Assembly (NCBI RefSeq): GCF_008802405.1
Contig: NZ_VZDO01000004.1
Coordinates: 62,001 to 126,000, forward strand
Direction of reading: 5' to 3'
Length of the DNA: 64,000 nucleotides
DNA from: Plantimonas leprariae
GTDB taxonomy: Bacteria; Pseudomonadota; Alphaproteobacteria; Rhizobiales; Rhizobiaceae
A program made the translations under genes and the position numbers. The notes beneath the pieces were generated by a model. It saw only the letters and a list, made by a program, of their open reading frames with translations, had not been told where the DNA came from and ran no database searches. Shown piece after piece: positions 1 through 8,627 of the stretch. Position 1 is the first letter of the stretch. Each line of letters opens with the position of its first letter.

Positions 1-2
1 CG

Positions 3-914
3 CTGTCGGTGAAGGCGGCGCGCCGGGTGCAGATCGCGGCGCCCGCCCGCGGCGAGAAGCGCGACCTCGTCAGCCACGCGCTGTCGAACGCGAAGGAGGC
101 GCTCGGCCGCAAGCTCGCCGAGACCTCGTCGCAGGCGAAGCTCCTGGAAGGCGTCGCGAAGACCTTCGAGTTGCCGGCTGCGCCGCGCCGCATCGAGATC
201 TACGACAACTCGCACATTTCCGGCACCAACGCGGTCGGCGCGATGGTGGTCGCCGGGCCGCAGGGCTTCGCCAAGAACCAGTACCGCAAGTTCAACATCA
301 AGGGCGCCGACATCACGCCCGGCGACGATTTCGGCATGATGCGCGAGGTGATGACGCGCCGGTTCTCGCGTCTCGTGAAGGAGCACGGCGAAGGGCCGGT
401 CGAGGCCACGCCGCCGACGCCGGAGGAGGAGGGCGACGCCTTCCATGCCGAGATGCCGGCATGGCCGGACCTCGTGTTCATCGACGGCGGCAAGGGGCAG
501 ATGTCGGCGGTGCGCACCATCCTCGACGAGCTCGGCATCGCCGATAAGGTGACGACGATCGGCATCGCCAAGGGCGTCGACCGGGACGCCGGGCGCGAGC
601 GCTTCGTGGTGCCGGGCCGCGAGCCGTTCACCCTGCCGCCGCGCGATCCCGTCCTCTATTTCGTGCAGCGCCTGCGCGACGAGGCGCACCGCTTCGCCAT
701 CGGCTCGCACCGCGCGCGGCGGAAGAAGGAGCTGACGCGCAGCCCGCTCGACGAGATCGCCGGCATCGGCCCGTCGCGCAAGAAGGCGCTGCTGCACCAC
801 TTCGGCACGGCGAAGGCGGTGTCGCGCGCCGGCGTCGGCGACCTGCAGAAGGTGGAGGGCATCTCGGCGGCGACGGCACAGCTCGTCTACGATCACTTCC
901 ACGAGCGCGGCTGA
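3..914 (+). CDS. uvrC: UvrABC excinuclease subunit C, C-terminal part (5' end outside window)
   Basis: UvrC makes the dual incisions on either side of a DNA lesion in nucleotide excision repair. About 303 codons are visible, and the reading frame is open to the left edge, so this is the C-terminal half of a roughly 600-residue protein. It holds the RNase H-like nuclease domain that cuts 5' of the lesion, with the family signature '[12 protein letters not shown]' and '[11 protein letters not shown]' carrying acidic catalytic residues. The tandem helix-hairpin-helix DNA-binding module closes the protein ('[17 protein letters not shown]', '[12 protein letters not shown]'). The pgsA gene follows 91 bases downstream on the same strand, a linkage common in proteobacteria. 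Nothing looks damaged apart from the window-edge truncation. Confidence 0.97.
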   Translation: MSVKAARRVQIAAPARGEKRDLVSHALSNAKEALGRKLAETSSQAKLLEGVAKTFELPAAPRRIEIYDNSHISGTNAVGAMVVAGPQGFAKNQYRKFNIKGADITPGDDFGMMREVMTRRFSRLVKEHGEGPVEATPPTPEEEGDAFHAEMPAWPDLVFIDGGKGQMSAVRTILDELGIADKVTTIGIAKGVDRDAGRERFVVPGREPFTLPPRDPVLYFVQRLRDEAHRFAIGSHRARRKKELTRSPLDEIAGIGPSRKKALLHHFGTAKAVSRAGVGDLQKVEGISAATAQLVYDHFHERG

Positions 915-1005
915 ATGCGTATCGCTGTTTTTCGTCCGCCTTGTTGATTTTCGCCACGACGGAGTTGCAAGAAGGCGGCGGCGAGAGTCCGGTTTCGAGC
1001 GTCTG

Positions 1006-1587
1006 ATGGCATCCCGCAAGTTCAATCTGCCGAACCTTCTCACCTATGCCCGCATCCTCGCCGTGCCGCTGGTGGTGGTGTGCTTCTTCTGGGGCGGCCG
1101 TTTCGATGCCAACGACGACGCGCGCTGGTGGGCGCTGGCGATCTTCGTGCTGGCGAGCGTGACGGATTTCTTCGACGGCTATCTGGCGCGCGCCTGGCAG
1201 CAGACCTCGACCATCGGGCGGATGCTCGACCCCATCGCCGACAAGCTGCTGGTCGCCGCCTGTCTCCTCCTGCTCGCGGCCGGCGAGACGATCAGGGGGT
1301 GGGCGCTCTGGGCGGCGATCGTCATCCTCTGCCGCGAGATCCTGGTTTCTGGCCTGCGCGAATATCTCGCCGAGCTGAAGGTCAGCGTGCCGGTGACGAA
1401 GCTCGCGAAGTACAAGACGACGATGCAGATGGTGGCGGTCGCCTTCCTGCTCGCCGGCCCGGCCGGCGACAAGCTGGTGCCCTACATGACCGAGTTCGGG
1501 ACGCTGCTGCTCTGGCTCTCGGCGATCGTCACGCTCTATACGGGCTACGATTATTTCCGCGCCGGCCTGCGCCATATCGCCGACTGA
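1006..1587 (+). CDS. pgsA: CDP-diacylglycerol-glycerol-3-phosphate 3-phosphatidyltransferase
   Basis: This integral inner-membrane enzyme transfers a phosphatidyl group from CDP-diacylglycerol to glycerol-3-phosphate, the committed step to phosphatidylglycerol and cardiolipin. The 193-residue protein has the full CDP-alcohol phosphotransferase signature D-x2-D-G-x2-A-R-x8-G-x3-D-x3-D at residues 54-79 (D54, D57, G58, A61, R62, G71, D75, D79). Hydrophobic segments are spread along the chain, consistent with the usual six transmembrane helices. Length is normal for the family. It lies between uvrC and moaD on the same strand. Confidence 0.95.
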   Translation: MASRKFNLPNLLTYARILAVPLVVVCFFWGGRFDANDDARWWALAIFVLASVTDFFDGYLARAWQQTSTIGRMLDPIADKLLVAACLLLLAAGETIRGWALWAAIVILCREILVSGLREYLAELKVSVPVTKLAKYKTTMQMVAVAFLLAGPAGDKLVPYMTEFGTLLLWLSAIVTLYTGYDYFRAGLRHIAD

Positions 1588-1628
1588 GACGTTTACGGAA
1601 ATCGCAGTTCGGCGCGGGAGAAGCCTCG

Positions 1629-1880
1629 ATGAAGCTTGTCTATTTCGCCTGGGTGCGCGAGCGCATCGGGCTGGCCGAGGAAGTCGTGCAGCTTCCCGCC
1701 GGCATCGTCAGCGTTTCCGACCTGCTCCACTGGCTGAAGGCGCGAGGCGTCGGCTACGAGGCGGCGCTGCTCGCCCCGGAAACCATCCGGGTCGCCATCG
1801 ACCAGGAGCACGTCGACCACTCGTCGCCGATCGCCGGCGCGACCGAGATCGCGATCTTCCCGCCGATGACGGGCGGCTGA
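1629..1880 (+). CDS. moaD: Molybdopterin synthase sulfur carrier subunit
   Basis: MoaD is the small ubiquitin-like sulfur carrier of molybdopterin synthase. Its C-terminal glycine is converted to a thiocarboxylate that donates sulfur to precursor Z in cytoplasmic molybdenum cofactor synthesis. The 83-residue product ends in the required Gly-Gly ('PPMTGG') and has the beta-grasp pattern, starting 'MKLVYFAWVRERIG'. The ATG at 1629 follows a GGGAG-type ribosome site. The longer upstream reading frame only overlaps pgsA in another frame. The moaE gene follows after two bases, so the two synthase subunits are probably translated together. Confidence 0.93.
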   Translation: MKLVYFAWVRERIGLAEEVVQLPAGIVSVSDLLHWLKARGVGYEAALLAPETIRVAIDQEHVDHSSPIAGATEIAIFPPMTGG

Positions 1881-1882
1881 GA

Positions 1883-2353
1883 ATGGCGGTGCCCGCTGCG
1901 CCCCGTATCCGCGTCGTGGCCGATCGCATCGATGTCGGCGCGGAGACCATTCTTCTGGAGGGCGAGGGACGGGTCGGCGCGCTCGTCAGCTTCGTCGGCT
2001 ACTGCCGCGACGAGGACGGCCGCCTCGCGGCGCTGGAACTCGAGCATTATCCCGGCATGGCGGAGCGCGAGATGGACCGTATCGCGCGGGACGCGATCGG
2101 GCGATTCGACCTCATCGGCACGTCCGTCGTGCATCGATTCGGCACGATGCGGCCCGGCGAGGAGATCGTCTTCGTCGGTTGCGCGGCCGCGCATCGCGGC
2201 GCTGCCTTCGACGCGGCGTCCTTCCTCATGGACTACCTGAAGACCAGTGCGCCGTTCTGGAAACGCGAGCACCTGACCGATGGCACGGTCGGCGGCTGGG
2301 TCGATGCGAAAGCATCCGACTCCGCCGCCATGGACCGTTGGCACAGGCTGTAA
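1883..2353 (+). CDS. moaE: Molybdopterin synthase catalytic subunit
   Basis: MoaE is the large subunit of the MoaD2-MoaE2 heterotetramer that inserts two sulfurs into precursor Z to form molybdopterin. The 156 residues include the MoaE core: 'GALVSFVGYCRDEDG' near the N-terminus, 'LELEHYPGMAEREM', 'VVHRFGTMRPGEEIVFV', and 'MDYLKTSAPFWKRE', which carries conserved active-site lysines. It starts two bases after moaD. It is the last plus-strand gene of this run and is convergent with the ATPase gene that ends at 2357. Confidence 0.94.
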   Translation: MAVPAAPRIRVVADRIDVGAETILLEGEGRVGALVSFVGYCRDEDGRLAALELEHYPGMAEREMDRIARDAIGRFDLIGTSVVHRFGTMRPGEEIVFVGCAAAHRGAAFDAASFLMDYLKTSAPFWKREHLTDGTVGGWVDAKASDSAAMDRWHRL

Positions 2354-2356
2354 GGA

Positions 2357-3136
2357 TCAGGCGGCGCGCTGCTGCCGATCGGCCATCACGGTCTCCGCGA
2401 TCCGGGCGGCGAGCTTGGCGCCCGGGCGCTGCAGCACGTTCAGCTCGGATGCCACCGCCACCGCTTCCTCCTGCGCGCGCCGGAGACCCGGCGCCTGCCG
2501 CTCGCCAAGCGTGAAGATCGTGCCGCCGTACATGAACGGCGCTTCGTAGGCGGCGCGCTGCGCGAGCCCGACGGGCAGACGCTCAGTCGGCCGCATGTCG
2601 AGCTGCGCCTCGACGGCGCGCGCGATGCGGCTCGGGATTTGGGCGATCGCGGTCGCGACGAAGGCCTGGCGCTTGCCGGAATTCTTGGTCTCGGCCGACA
2701 GGAAAAGGTCGGTGGTCGTTGCGGCGTAGGCGGAAAGCGGCGAGAAGCGCACCGGAATCAGCACCGTTTCCGCCAGCCGGGCGGCGGCGCGCAGCGTTTC
2801 CGGCCGGGTGCCTGCGTCGATCAGCACGAGCGTGCGGCGGTCGAGGCCTTCACGCACCAGCGCGTCGAGCTTCACCGGCTTGTCGGCACGCACCACCTCG
2901 ACGCAATCCGGCCGGCCCTGCTTGCCCGCCCAGGTGACGAGGTCGCCGTCGTTCGCCGCGTCGATCACCAGGACCGGAACCCCGGCGGCGGCGGCGGCGC
3001 TGGCCAGCGTCAGCGTCAGCGTCGACGACCCGGCGCTCTTTGCCGATCCGATGGATACGACGGGCATCGAGGCTTCGCGCAAACGCGGGGTACGGCGGGA
3101 AGTGGCGACGCGCGGCGTCGCAGACGAGGTGTTCAT
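2357..3136 (-). CDS. ParA/MinD-like P-loop ATPase with a degenerate Walker A
   Basis: The protein looks like a member of the ParA/MinD/Soj SIMIBI ATPase superfamily, with an N-terminal glycine/serine-rich loop followed by a beta strand 'VLVIDAA' and a later 'LVLIDAGTRP'. The deviant Walker A of such proteins is K-G-G-x-G-K-[ST]. Here residues 33-39 read K-S-A-G-S-S-T, keeping the signature lysine but replacing the second lysine with serine. The start at 3136 is chosen because AGGA lies 8 bases upstream; the frame stays open to an ATG at 3178. About 259 residues, with no partner such as parB nearby. The function is unknown: it might segregate or position a cargo, or only bind nucleotide. Confidence 0.7.
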   Translation of the reverse strand: MNTSSATPRVATSRRTPRLREASMPVVSIGSAKSAGSSTLTLTLASAAAAAGVPVLVIDAANDGDLVTWAGKQGRPDCVEVVRADKPVKLDALVREGLDRRTLVLIDAGTRPETLRAAARLAETVLIPVRFSPLSAYAATTTDLFLSAETKNSGKRQAFVATAIAQIPSRIARAVEAQLDMRPTERLPVGLAQRAAYEAPFMYGGTIFTLGERQAPGLRRAQEEAVAVASELNVLQRPGAKLAARIAETVMADRQQRAA

Positions 3137-3220
3137 CCGATTGGTCCTGGCTGGCATGTTCGGCAGCCCGGGGATCATCGGCGCAGGAGTTGGCGCGAAG
3201 CTTGTGAGCTTATCTATTTC

Positions 3221-3817
3221 TTAAACTTTTGGCTTCACGTCCGCGAGAGCGGGAAAAGCGGCGTAGAAACCCTGAGCCCAGTCGCGCAGCGCGGCATGGT
3301 TCGCATCCCACCGGTCGGCGAAGCGGATGTCCAGCCAGCCGGCCATCGCGGCGACGGCGAGATGGCCGACGGTCGGCTCGGCCGGCACTTCGCCGATCTC
3401 CCGCTCGATCGCGGCGAGACCCCGTTCGGCGCGTCGCCATTGCTTGTCCATCGAGGGCTGGTGCCGGATTTCCTCCGGCCGAAAACGGTTCTCGTAGACG
3501 ATGAGGATCGCCGCATCGACGACGCCGTCGGCCAGCGCTTCGAGGCGCTTGGCAGCCAGCCATTCGGCGTTGGTCTGCGGCACGATGCGGTTGCCGCTCT
3601 GGCGGTCGAGGTATTCGCAGATCACCGGGCTGTCGTAGAGCGCTTGCCCGTCGTCGAGGACGAGCGCCGGGATCTTGCCGAGCGGGTTGACCGAGGTCAG
3701 CTCGTCCGGCTCGACGGTCGTGTCGACCACGGTCTCGTCGAGCGCGATGCCGCACAGGCGCGCGGCCATGCGGACCTTTGCCGAATAGGGCGACGTGCCG
3801 GAGTAGAGGAGGCGCAT
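3221..3817 (-). CDS. Glutathione S-transferase family protein
   Basis: A 198-residue cytosolic GST-fold protein. The N-terminal thioredoxin-like domain starts 'MRLLYSGTSPYSAKVRM' and contains the glutathione-binding signatures 'NPLGKIPAL' (with the cis-proline) and 'YDSPVICEYLD'. The all-helical C-terminal domain follows from about residue 85. Serine in the 'TSPYS' loop is the probable thiol-activating residue. The substrate cannot be predicted. It lies 4 bases downstream of the secreted hypothetical gene on the same strand, and the two may be co-transcribed. Confidence 0.88.
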   Translation of the reverse strand: MRLLYSGTSPYSAKVRMAARLCGIALDETVVDTTVEPDELTSVNPLGKIPALVLDDGQALYDSPVICEYLDRQSGNRIVPQTNAEWLAAKRLEALADGVVDAAILIVYENRFRPEEIRHQPSMDKQWRRAERGLAAIEREIGEVPAEPTVGHLAVAAMAGWLDIRFADRWDANHAALRDWAQGFYAAFPALADVKPKV

Positions 3818-3821
3818 CGGC

Positions 3822-4271
3822 TCAGAACCGGCGGAGCGACGAGCAGTTCGCGCCGTAGATGAGCCAGCGGTCGAGCCCGAGGACGCAGCTTTCCGCCTTC
3901 CAGCCGACGCTCGCGTAACCGAGAGGATAGGACACCGTGTAGTAGAGCGTGTGCTTCTGGTTGTCGGACAGGAGCACGCTGCCCTGACAGAAGCGCCGCT
4001 CGACGGAGGAGTCGTCCGTCCGCGGGAACCAGGCCTTCTCTCGGAGATCCGAGAACTCGGCGACAGTCAGATCTGACTGCAGCATGTTGACCGCGCCGTA
4101 TTCGAACTGGTCCTCGACCTTGCCGAGGACGCGCGGGTCTTCGCAGTGCGGCGTGAACTGCTTGACGATCGCCTCCGGCGGCGGCTCGGACTCGATGTAG
4201 TCCGCGGCATCGGCGGCGAAGGGGGCGGAAACCACCGAAACGGCGAGAACGAGACTCTGAACGATGCGCAT
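3822..4271 (-). CDS. Secreted hypothetical protein with four cysteines
   Basis: I do not recognise a named family. With the start at 4271 the product is 149 residues and begins with a clear Sec signal peptide ('MRIVQSLVLAVSVVSAPFAADA', cut probably after residue 20 or 22). The longer frame from 4316 only adds an arginine-rich stretch that would bury the signal. The mature part holds four cysteines, at about 43, 95, 129 and 143, which could form two disulfides in the periplasm, and an aromatic-rich segment around 'KHTLYYTVSYPLGYAS'. It sits directly upstream of the GST gene on the same strand. Function unknown. Confidence 0.75.
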   Translation of the reverse strand: MRIVQSLVLAVSVVSAPFAADAADYIESEPPPEAIVKQFTPHCEDPRVLGKVEDQFEYGAVNMLQSDLTVAEFSDLREKAWFPRTDDSSVERRFCQGSVLLSDNQKHTLYYTVSYPLGYASVGWKAESCVLGLDRWLIYGANCSSLRRF

Positions 4272-4333
4272 CGCGCGGCGGCTCCGACTACGGGAACGCC
4301 GTCGGCGCGGACGCATCCCCTTCGAGGCGATTG

Positions 4334-5170
4334 TTAGGGTCGCTCGGGCGACACGGCAACGATGCGCGAGGTGGCCCGATCGCCTTTTGCCAGCACCTGT
4401 TCCAGAATTGCCATAATCCGACTTGCCTCGTCGGCGAACGTATAGGGTGCGTTGACCACGGCGAGCCCGGTCCCGACGAGTTTCGGCTCGACGGCGAACG
4501 GCTCCCGCATGAACTCGGCAGCCTGGATGTCCGGGATACCGGTCGCGGCGAGGGCTGCGTGCAGGCGGTCGCGGTCGGCCTCACGCTTGATCGGATACCA
4601 GACCGCGTAGATCCCGCCCGTCCAGCGCCGGTGGGCGGCGGCGAGACCGCGCGCGATGCTGTCCACCTCGCCGCGTTCCTCGAACGGCGGGTCGATCAGG
4701 ACGAGGCCGCGCTTCTCCTTCGGCGGCAGATGCGCGCCGAGCGCCAGCCAGCCGTCGAGCGCGAAGGTCTTCACCTGGATGTCCCCGGCGAACAGCGCCG
4801 CCAGCGAAGCGGCGTCCGCGGGATGGAGCTCATAGACCGAGAGCCGGTCCTGCGCCCGCAGAAGCCGGCGCACGAGGAGCGGCGAGCCGGGATAGAGGTC
4901 GGTTCCTTCCGCGTCGACGGCCTGCAGGTAGACCGCAAGCTCCGGGGCCCGTGCCGCGTGCGAATGCCGAAGGGCCGCGATCCCTTCCAGATGCTCGCCC
5001 GTCCGTCGCGCCTCGTCGCCGCCGAGTTCGTAGCGCCCGACGCCGGCATGCGTATCCAGAACGCGGAACGGTTTGTCCTTGCGTTTCAGGTACTCGACCA
5101 GCGCGACGAGCAGGGCGTGCTTCACGACGTCCGCGAAGTTGCCGGCATGGAAGGCGTGGCGGTAGTTCAA
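4334..5170 (-). CDS. rlmJ: 23S rRNA (adenine-2030-N6)-methyltransferase
   Basis: RlmJ methylates A2030 (E. coli numbering) of 23S rRNA using S-adenosylmethionine. The protein shows 'NYRHAFHAGNFADVVKHA' at the N-terminus, a SAM-binding segment 'VLDTHAGVGRY', and the catalytic N6-adenine methyltransferase motif D-P-P-F ('LVLIDPPFEE'). The frame continues far upstream without a plausible coding signal. Family members begin just before the NYRHAFHAGN motif, so I place the start at the TTG codon at 5170, preceded by GGGA. That gives 278 residues, very close to the 280 of E. coli RlmJ. It is divergent from the Old Yellow Enzyme gene. Confidence 0.9.
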   Translation of the reverse strand: MNYRHAFHAGNFADVVKHALLVALVEYLKRKDKPFRVLDTHAGVGRYELGGDEARRTGEHLEGIAALRHSHAARAPELAVYLQAVDAEGTDLYPGSPLLVRRLLRAQDRLSVYELHPADAASLAALFAGDIQVKTFALDGWLALGAHLPPKEKRGLVLIDPPFEERGEVDSIARGLAAAHRRWTGGIYAVWYPIKREADRDRLHAALAATGIPDIQAAEFMREPFAVEPKLVGTGLAVVNAPYTFADEASRIMAILEQVLAKGDRATSRIVAVSPERP

Positions 5171-5290
5171 CGTTCGCTGTTCCCGTGTCGCTGCGTTTCG
5201 GTTTTCGATGCTGCAATGCGGCGACGCCTTCCTATGTAAGCGCTCCGCTGCCGCCAAGCCTTGCGGCGCGCCGCTATGCAGGGGAACGTC

Positions 5291-6406
5291 ATGCCGAAGT
5301 CCAAGCTGTTCGAACCGTTCGATCTCGGTCCGACCCGCCTCGCCAACCGCGCCGTGATGGCGCCGCTGACGCGCAGCCGCGCCACGTCCGAGGGCGTTCC
5401 GAAGGCGATGCACGTCGAATACTACCGCCAGCGCGCCGGCGCCGGCCTCATCATCTCGGAAGCCACCAACATCTCGCCGCAGGGGCGCGGCTACGCCTGG
5501 ACGCCCGGCATCTTCAGCGACGAACAGGTCTCGGCCTGGAAGAAGGTGACGGATGCCGTCCGTGCCGAAGGCGGCCGCATCTTCCTGCAGCTCTGGCATG
5601 TCGGCCGCATCTCGCATCCCGACCTGCAGCTGGGCGGCGCGGCGCCGGTCTCCGCCTCGGCGGTGAAGCCGGAGGGTCAGGCCTTCACGGAAGCGGGCTT
5701 CAAGCCGCACGAGACGCCGCGCGCTCTCGAGGAAAGCGAACTGCCGGGGCTGGTGCAGGACTACGTGAAGGCGACGCGCAACGCCCGGGCCGCCGGCTTC
5801 GACGGCGTCGAGGTCCACTCGGCGAACGGCTACCTGCTCGACCAGTTCCTGCGCGACGGCACCAACAAGCGGGAGGATCGCTACGGCGGCTCTGTCGAGA
5901 ACCGCATGCGCTTCCCGCTGGAGGTGCTCGACGCGGTGATCGAGGCTTGGGACAACGACCATGTCGGCATCCGCATCTCGCCGGTGACGATCATGGGCGG
6001 CAACAACACCGAGACCGACAAGCAGGGCCTGTTCAACGCCTATGTCGAAGAGATCGCCAAACGGCGGCCGATCTATCTGCACGTGATCGAAGGCCAGACC
6101 GGCGGCGACCGCAAGCAGGACGGCTTCGACTACGAGGCGCTGCGGCAGCGGTTCGACGGGGCCTACATGGGCAACAACGACTACGACCTCGACCTCGCGA
6201 CGAAGCAGCTCGAGACTGGCGAGGTCGACCTCATCTGCTTCGGCAAACCGTTCATCTCGAACCCGGACCTCGTCACGCGCCTGTCGCTCGGCGCGCCGCT
6301 GAACGACTGGGACAAGGACACGTTCTACGGCGGCGACGAGAAGGGCTACACCGACTATCCGGCCCTGACCGCGGAAGAGAAGATGCGCTACGTCCAGGCG
6401 GCGTAG
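5291..6406 (+). CDS. nemA: Old Yellow Enzyme family FMN-dependent alkene reductase
   Basis: An NAD(P)H- and FMN-dependent flavoprotein of the OYE/N-ethylmaleimide reductase group, which reduces activated C=C bonds of enals, maleimides and nitro compounds. The 371-residue TIM-barrel shows 'VMAPLTRSRA' at the N-terminal FMN site, 'LWHVGRISHPDLQ', and 'VEVHSANGYLLDQFLRDGTN', whose His-x-x-Asn pair binds the substrate carbonyl. It also has 'DRYGGSVENR' and a C-terminal phosphate-binding segment 'DLICFGKPFISNPDL'. The ATG at 5291 has AGGGGA just upstream; an in-frame ATG at 5276 is possible. The physiological substrate is unknown. Confidence 0.9.
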   Translation: MPKSKLFEPFDLGPTRLANRAVMAPLTRSRATSEGVPKAMHVEYYRQRAGAGLIISEATNISPQGRGYAWTPGIFSDEQVSAWKKVTDAVRAEGGRIFLQLWHVGRISHPDLQLGGAAPVSASAVKPEGQAFTEAGFKPHETPRALEESELPGLVQDYVKATRNARAAGFDGVEVHSANGYLLDQFLRDGTNKREDRYGGSVENRMRFPLEVLDAVIEAWDNDHVGIRISPVTIMGGNNTETDKQGLFNAYVEEIAKRRPIYLHVIEGQTGGDRKQDGFDYEALRQRFDGAYMGNNDYDLDLATKQLETGEVDLICFGKPFISNPDLVTRLSLGAPLNDWDKDTFYGGDEKGYTDYPALTAEEKMRYVQAA

Positions 6407-6427
6407 AAGCGGTCGCCTGCGACCCGT

Positions 6428-6724
6428 CTAACTTTCCAGAAGGTCGACACGACCGGAAACCGTGTCGATCTTCTCCTCGATCCGGTGCAGCGAGTTATCC
6501 AGCGTGGTCTGGAGATTGGCGAGCGAACCGCCCAGTTCCATCTTGATCGTCAGTTCGAGATCGTCGCGCAATTCTGCCTGACGACGTTCGACTCGCCGCG
6601 CGAACTCGAACGTCTGGGTGGCGAGGGACCGAATTTCCGAAAGCTCCTTCCTGACCTGACGCGTTTCATCGAGCAGCGTCTGCACCTGCCGGGATACGAA
6701 TTGTAGATCGACCGTCGTGCTCAT
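6428..6724 (-). CDS. Small coiled-coil hypothetical protein
   Basis: A 98-residue, highly charged protein with no cysteine and no recognisable catalytic motif. Heptad-like spacing of leucine, isoleucine and valine runs from about residue 12 ('VQTLLDETRQVRKELSEI') to the end ('IEEKIDTVSGRVDLLES'), predicting a long coiled coil. It is convergent with the Old Yellow Enzyme gene and lies upstream of nothing obvious; purN is 73 bases away on the same strand. The ORF may be a genuine conserved small protein or a chance frame. The amphipathic periodicity favours it being real. Confidence 0.6.
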   Translation of the reverse strand: MSTTVDLQFVSRQVQTLLDETRQVRKELSEIRSLATQTFEFARRVERRQAELRDDLELTIKMELGGSLANLQTTLDNSLHRIEEKIDTVSGRVDLLES

Positions 6725-6797
6725 GCGCCGAAGGGCTCTTTCGAATGCGTTCGGGCATTCACCGTTCCCACATCATCAAGTCAAGATACGCGCGTTT

Positions 6798-7397
6798 TCA
6801 ACGTATCACGTTTCTCGAAAGGTTTCGCAGCACCGTCGCTACCGCCTTCGGGTAGAGCTTGTGCTCTTCCATAAGGACACGCGATGCGAGCGTTTCGGGT
6901 GTGTCGTCCGGCTCGACCGGCACCGGCGCCTGCGCGACGACCGGGCCGGCGTCGACTTCCTTGGTGACGAAATGCACGGTGCAGCCGTGCCGCGTTTCGC
7001 CCGCTTCGATCGCTCTGGCATGTGTGTCGAGGCCGGGAAACTTCGGCAGGAGGGACGGGTGGATGTTGATCAGCCGTCCGGCGTAGCGGGTGACGAAGTC
7101 CGCCGACAGCACCCGCATGAAGCCGGCGAGACAGACGAGATCGGGCTGCGCGTGATCGATCGCGGCGACGAAGGCCGCCTCGTGCTCGGCCTTTGAGCCG
7201 TAGGCCTTGCGCGGAAAGGCGGCGGTCTCGATGCCGGCCTCAGCCGCGAAGACGAGGCCCGCCGCGTCCGGCTTGTCGGACAGGACCGCGACGACCTCGC
7301 CCGGATAGTCCGGCGCCTTCGCCGCATCCACCAGTGCCGCCATGTTGGAGCCGCGCCCGGAGATCAGGACGACGATCCGCTTTCGCGCTTCGGTCAA
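6798..7397 (-). CDS. purN: Phosphoribosylglycinamide formyltransferase
   Basis: PurN transfers a formyl group from 10-formyltetrahydrofolate to GAR, the third step of purine synthesis. The 199-residue protein has the GAR-binding loop 'LISGRGSNM', the catalytic triad N111, H113 ('[13 protein letters not shown]') and D149 ('VDAGPVVAQ'), equivalent to E. coli N106, H108 and D144. The first codon is TTG at 7397, overlapping the purM stop as TTGA, so it is translationally coupled to purM. No upstream ATG fits the frame better. Confidence 0.95.
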   Translation of the reverse strand: MTEARKRIVVLISGRGSNMAALVDAAKAPDYPGEVVAVLSDKPDAAGLVFAAEAGIETAAFPRKAYGSKAEHEAAFVAAIDHAQPDLVCLAGFMRVLSADFVTRYAGRLINIHPSLLPKFPGLDTHARAIEAGETRHGCTVHFVTKEVDAGPVVAQAPVPVEPDDTPETLASRVLMEEHKLYPKAVATVLRNLSRNVIR

Positions 7398-8464
7398 AGC
7401 GCCAGCTCGCCGTCGAACACGACCGCAGCCCCATTACGCGGCATGAGCCGCCCGAGCCGCATCACCGTCTCGCCTTCGCGCTCCAGCAAAGCCGCGACCG
7501 CTTCGGCATCCGCCTCGGCGGCGACGATCACCATTCCGATGCCGCAGTTGAAGGTGCGCAGCATCTCGGCGGACGCGACGCCGCCCGCCTTCGCCAGCCA
7601 GCCGAACACCGGCGGCACGGCGACGCCGCGAAGGTCGATCGCGGCAGCGAGATCGTCCGGCAAGACGCGCGGGATGTTCTCGACGAAGCCGCCGCCGGTG
7701 ATGTGGGCGAGGGCCTTGATGCCGCCGGTCTCGCGGATCGAGGCCAGCAGCGGCTTCACGTAGATGCGCGTCGGCTCGATCAGCGCCTCGGCCAGCGTCC
7801 GGCCAGCGTCGAAGGGGGCAGGGGCGTCGTAGACCGCGCCGCTCAGGTCCACGATGCGGCGGACGAGCGAGTAGCCGTTGGAATGGACGCCCGACGAGGC
7901 GAGGCCGAGCAGCACGTCGCCGGCCGCAATGTCCGGGCGCGGCAGCAGCCGGCCGCGCTCCGCGGCCCCCACCGCGAAGCCGGCGAGGTCGTAGTCCTTT
8001 TCGGCGTAGAGCCCCGGCATTTCGGCCGTCTCGCCGCCGATCAGCGCGCAGCCCGCCATGCGGCAGCCATCGGCGATGCCCTTGACGATCGCCTCGCCCT
8101 GGCTCGGGTCGAGCTTGCCGGTCGCGAAGTAGTCGAGGAAGAACAGCGGCTCCGCGCCCTGCACCACGAGGTCGTTGACGCACATCGCGACGAGGTCGAT
8201 GCCGATCGTCTCGTGGAGCCCGGTGTCGATCGCGATCTTCAGCTTCGTGCCGACGCCGTCGTTCGCCGCGACGAGGACCGGATCGCGGAAGCCGGCGGCC
8301 TTCAGGTCGAACAGGCCGCCGAAGCCGCCGATCTCGCCGTCCGCGCCCGGCCGGCGCGTCGCGCGGACATGCGGCTTGATGCGCCGGACGAGTTCGTTGC
8401 CGGCATCGATGTCGACGCCCGCCTCGGCATAGGTCAGGCCGTTGGCCCGGTCGCTGCTGCTCAT
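7394..8464 (-). CDS. purM: Phosphoribosylformylglycinamidine cyclo-ligase (AIR synthetase)
   Basis: PurM closes the imidazole ring, converting FGAM to AIR with ATP. The 356-residue protein starts at 8464 ('[20 protein letters not shown]') and shows the family segments 'GFGGLFDL', '[10 protein letters not shown]', '[19 protein letters not shown]', 'GGETAEMPG' and '[13 protein letters not shown]'. The frame opens further upstream to 8527, but that extension is not family-like. It is followed by purN with a 4-base overlap, the classic purMN operon. It is divergent from the permease gene starting at 8628. Confidence 0.95.
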   Translation of the reverse strand: MSSSDRANGLTYAEAGVDIDAGNELVRRIKPHVRATRRPGADGEIGGFGGLFDLKAAGFRDPVLVAANDGVGTKLKIAIDTGLHETIGIDLVAMCVNDLVVQGAEPLFFLDYFATGKLDPSQGEAIVKGIADGCRMAGCALIGGETAEMPGLYAEKDYDLAGFAVGAAERGRLLPRPDIAAGDVLLGLASSGVHSNGYSLVRRIVDLSGAVYDAPAPFDAGRTLAEALIEPTRIYVKPLLASIRETGGIKALAHITGGGFVENIPRVLPDDLAAAIDLRGVAVPPVFGWLAKAGGVASAEMLRTFNCGIGMVIVAAEADAEAVAALLEREGETVMRLGRLMPRNGAAVVFDGELAL

Positions 8465-8627
8465 GTCTTCCGCCTCGAACGATTTTGTTCGACTGGCACG
8501 CGGCGCGGCATGGAGCAAGGCCCTCACGTCGCCGTTCCGACCCTTGACCTCGCTCCGCCCGCCCCCCTATCTCCAGCCGAAGCGGTGCCGATTGCCGCGA
8601 GCCGACGCTGGCGCCGGGAGAGAACGC

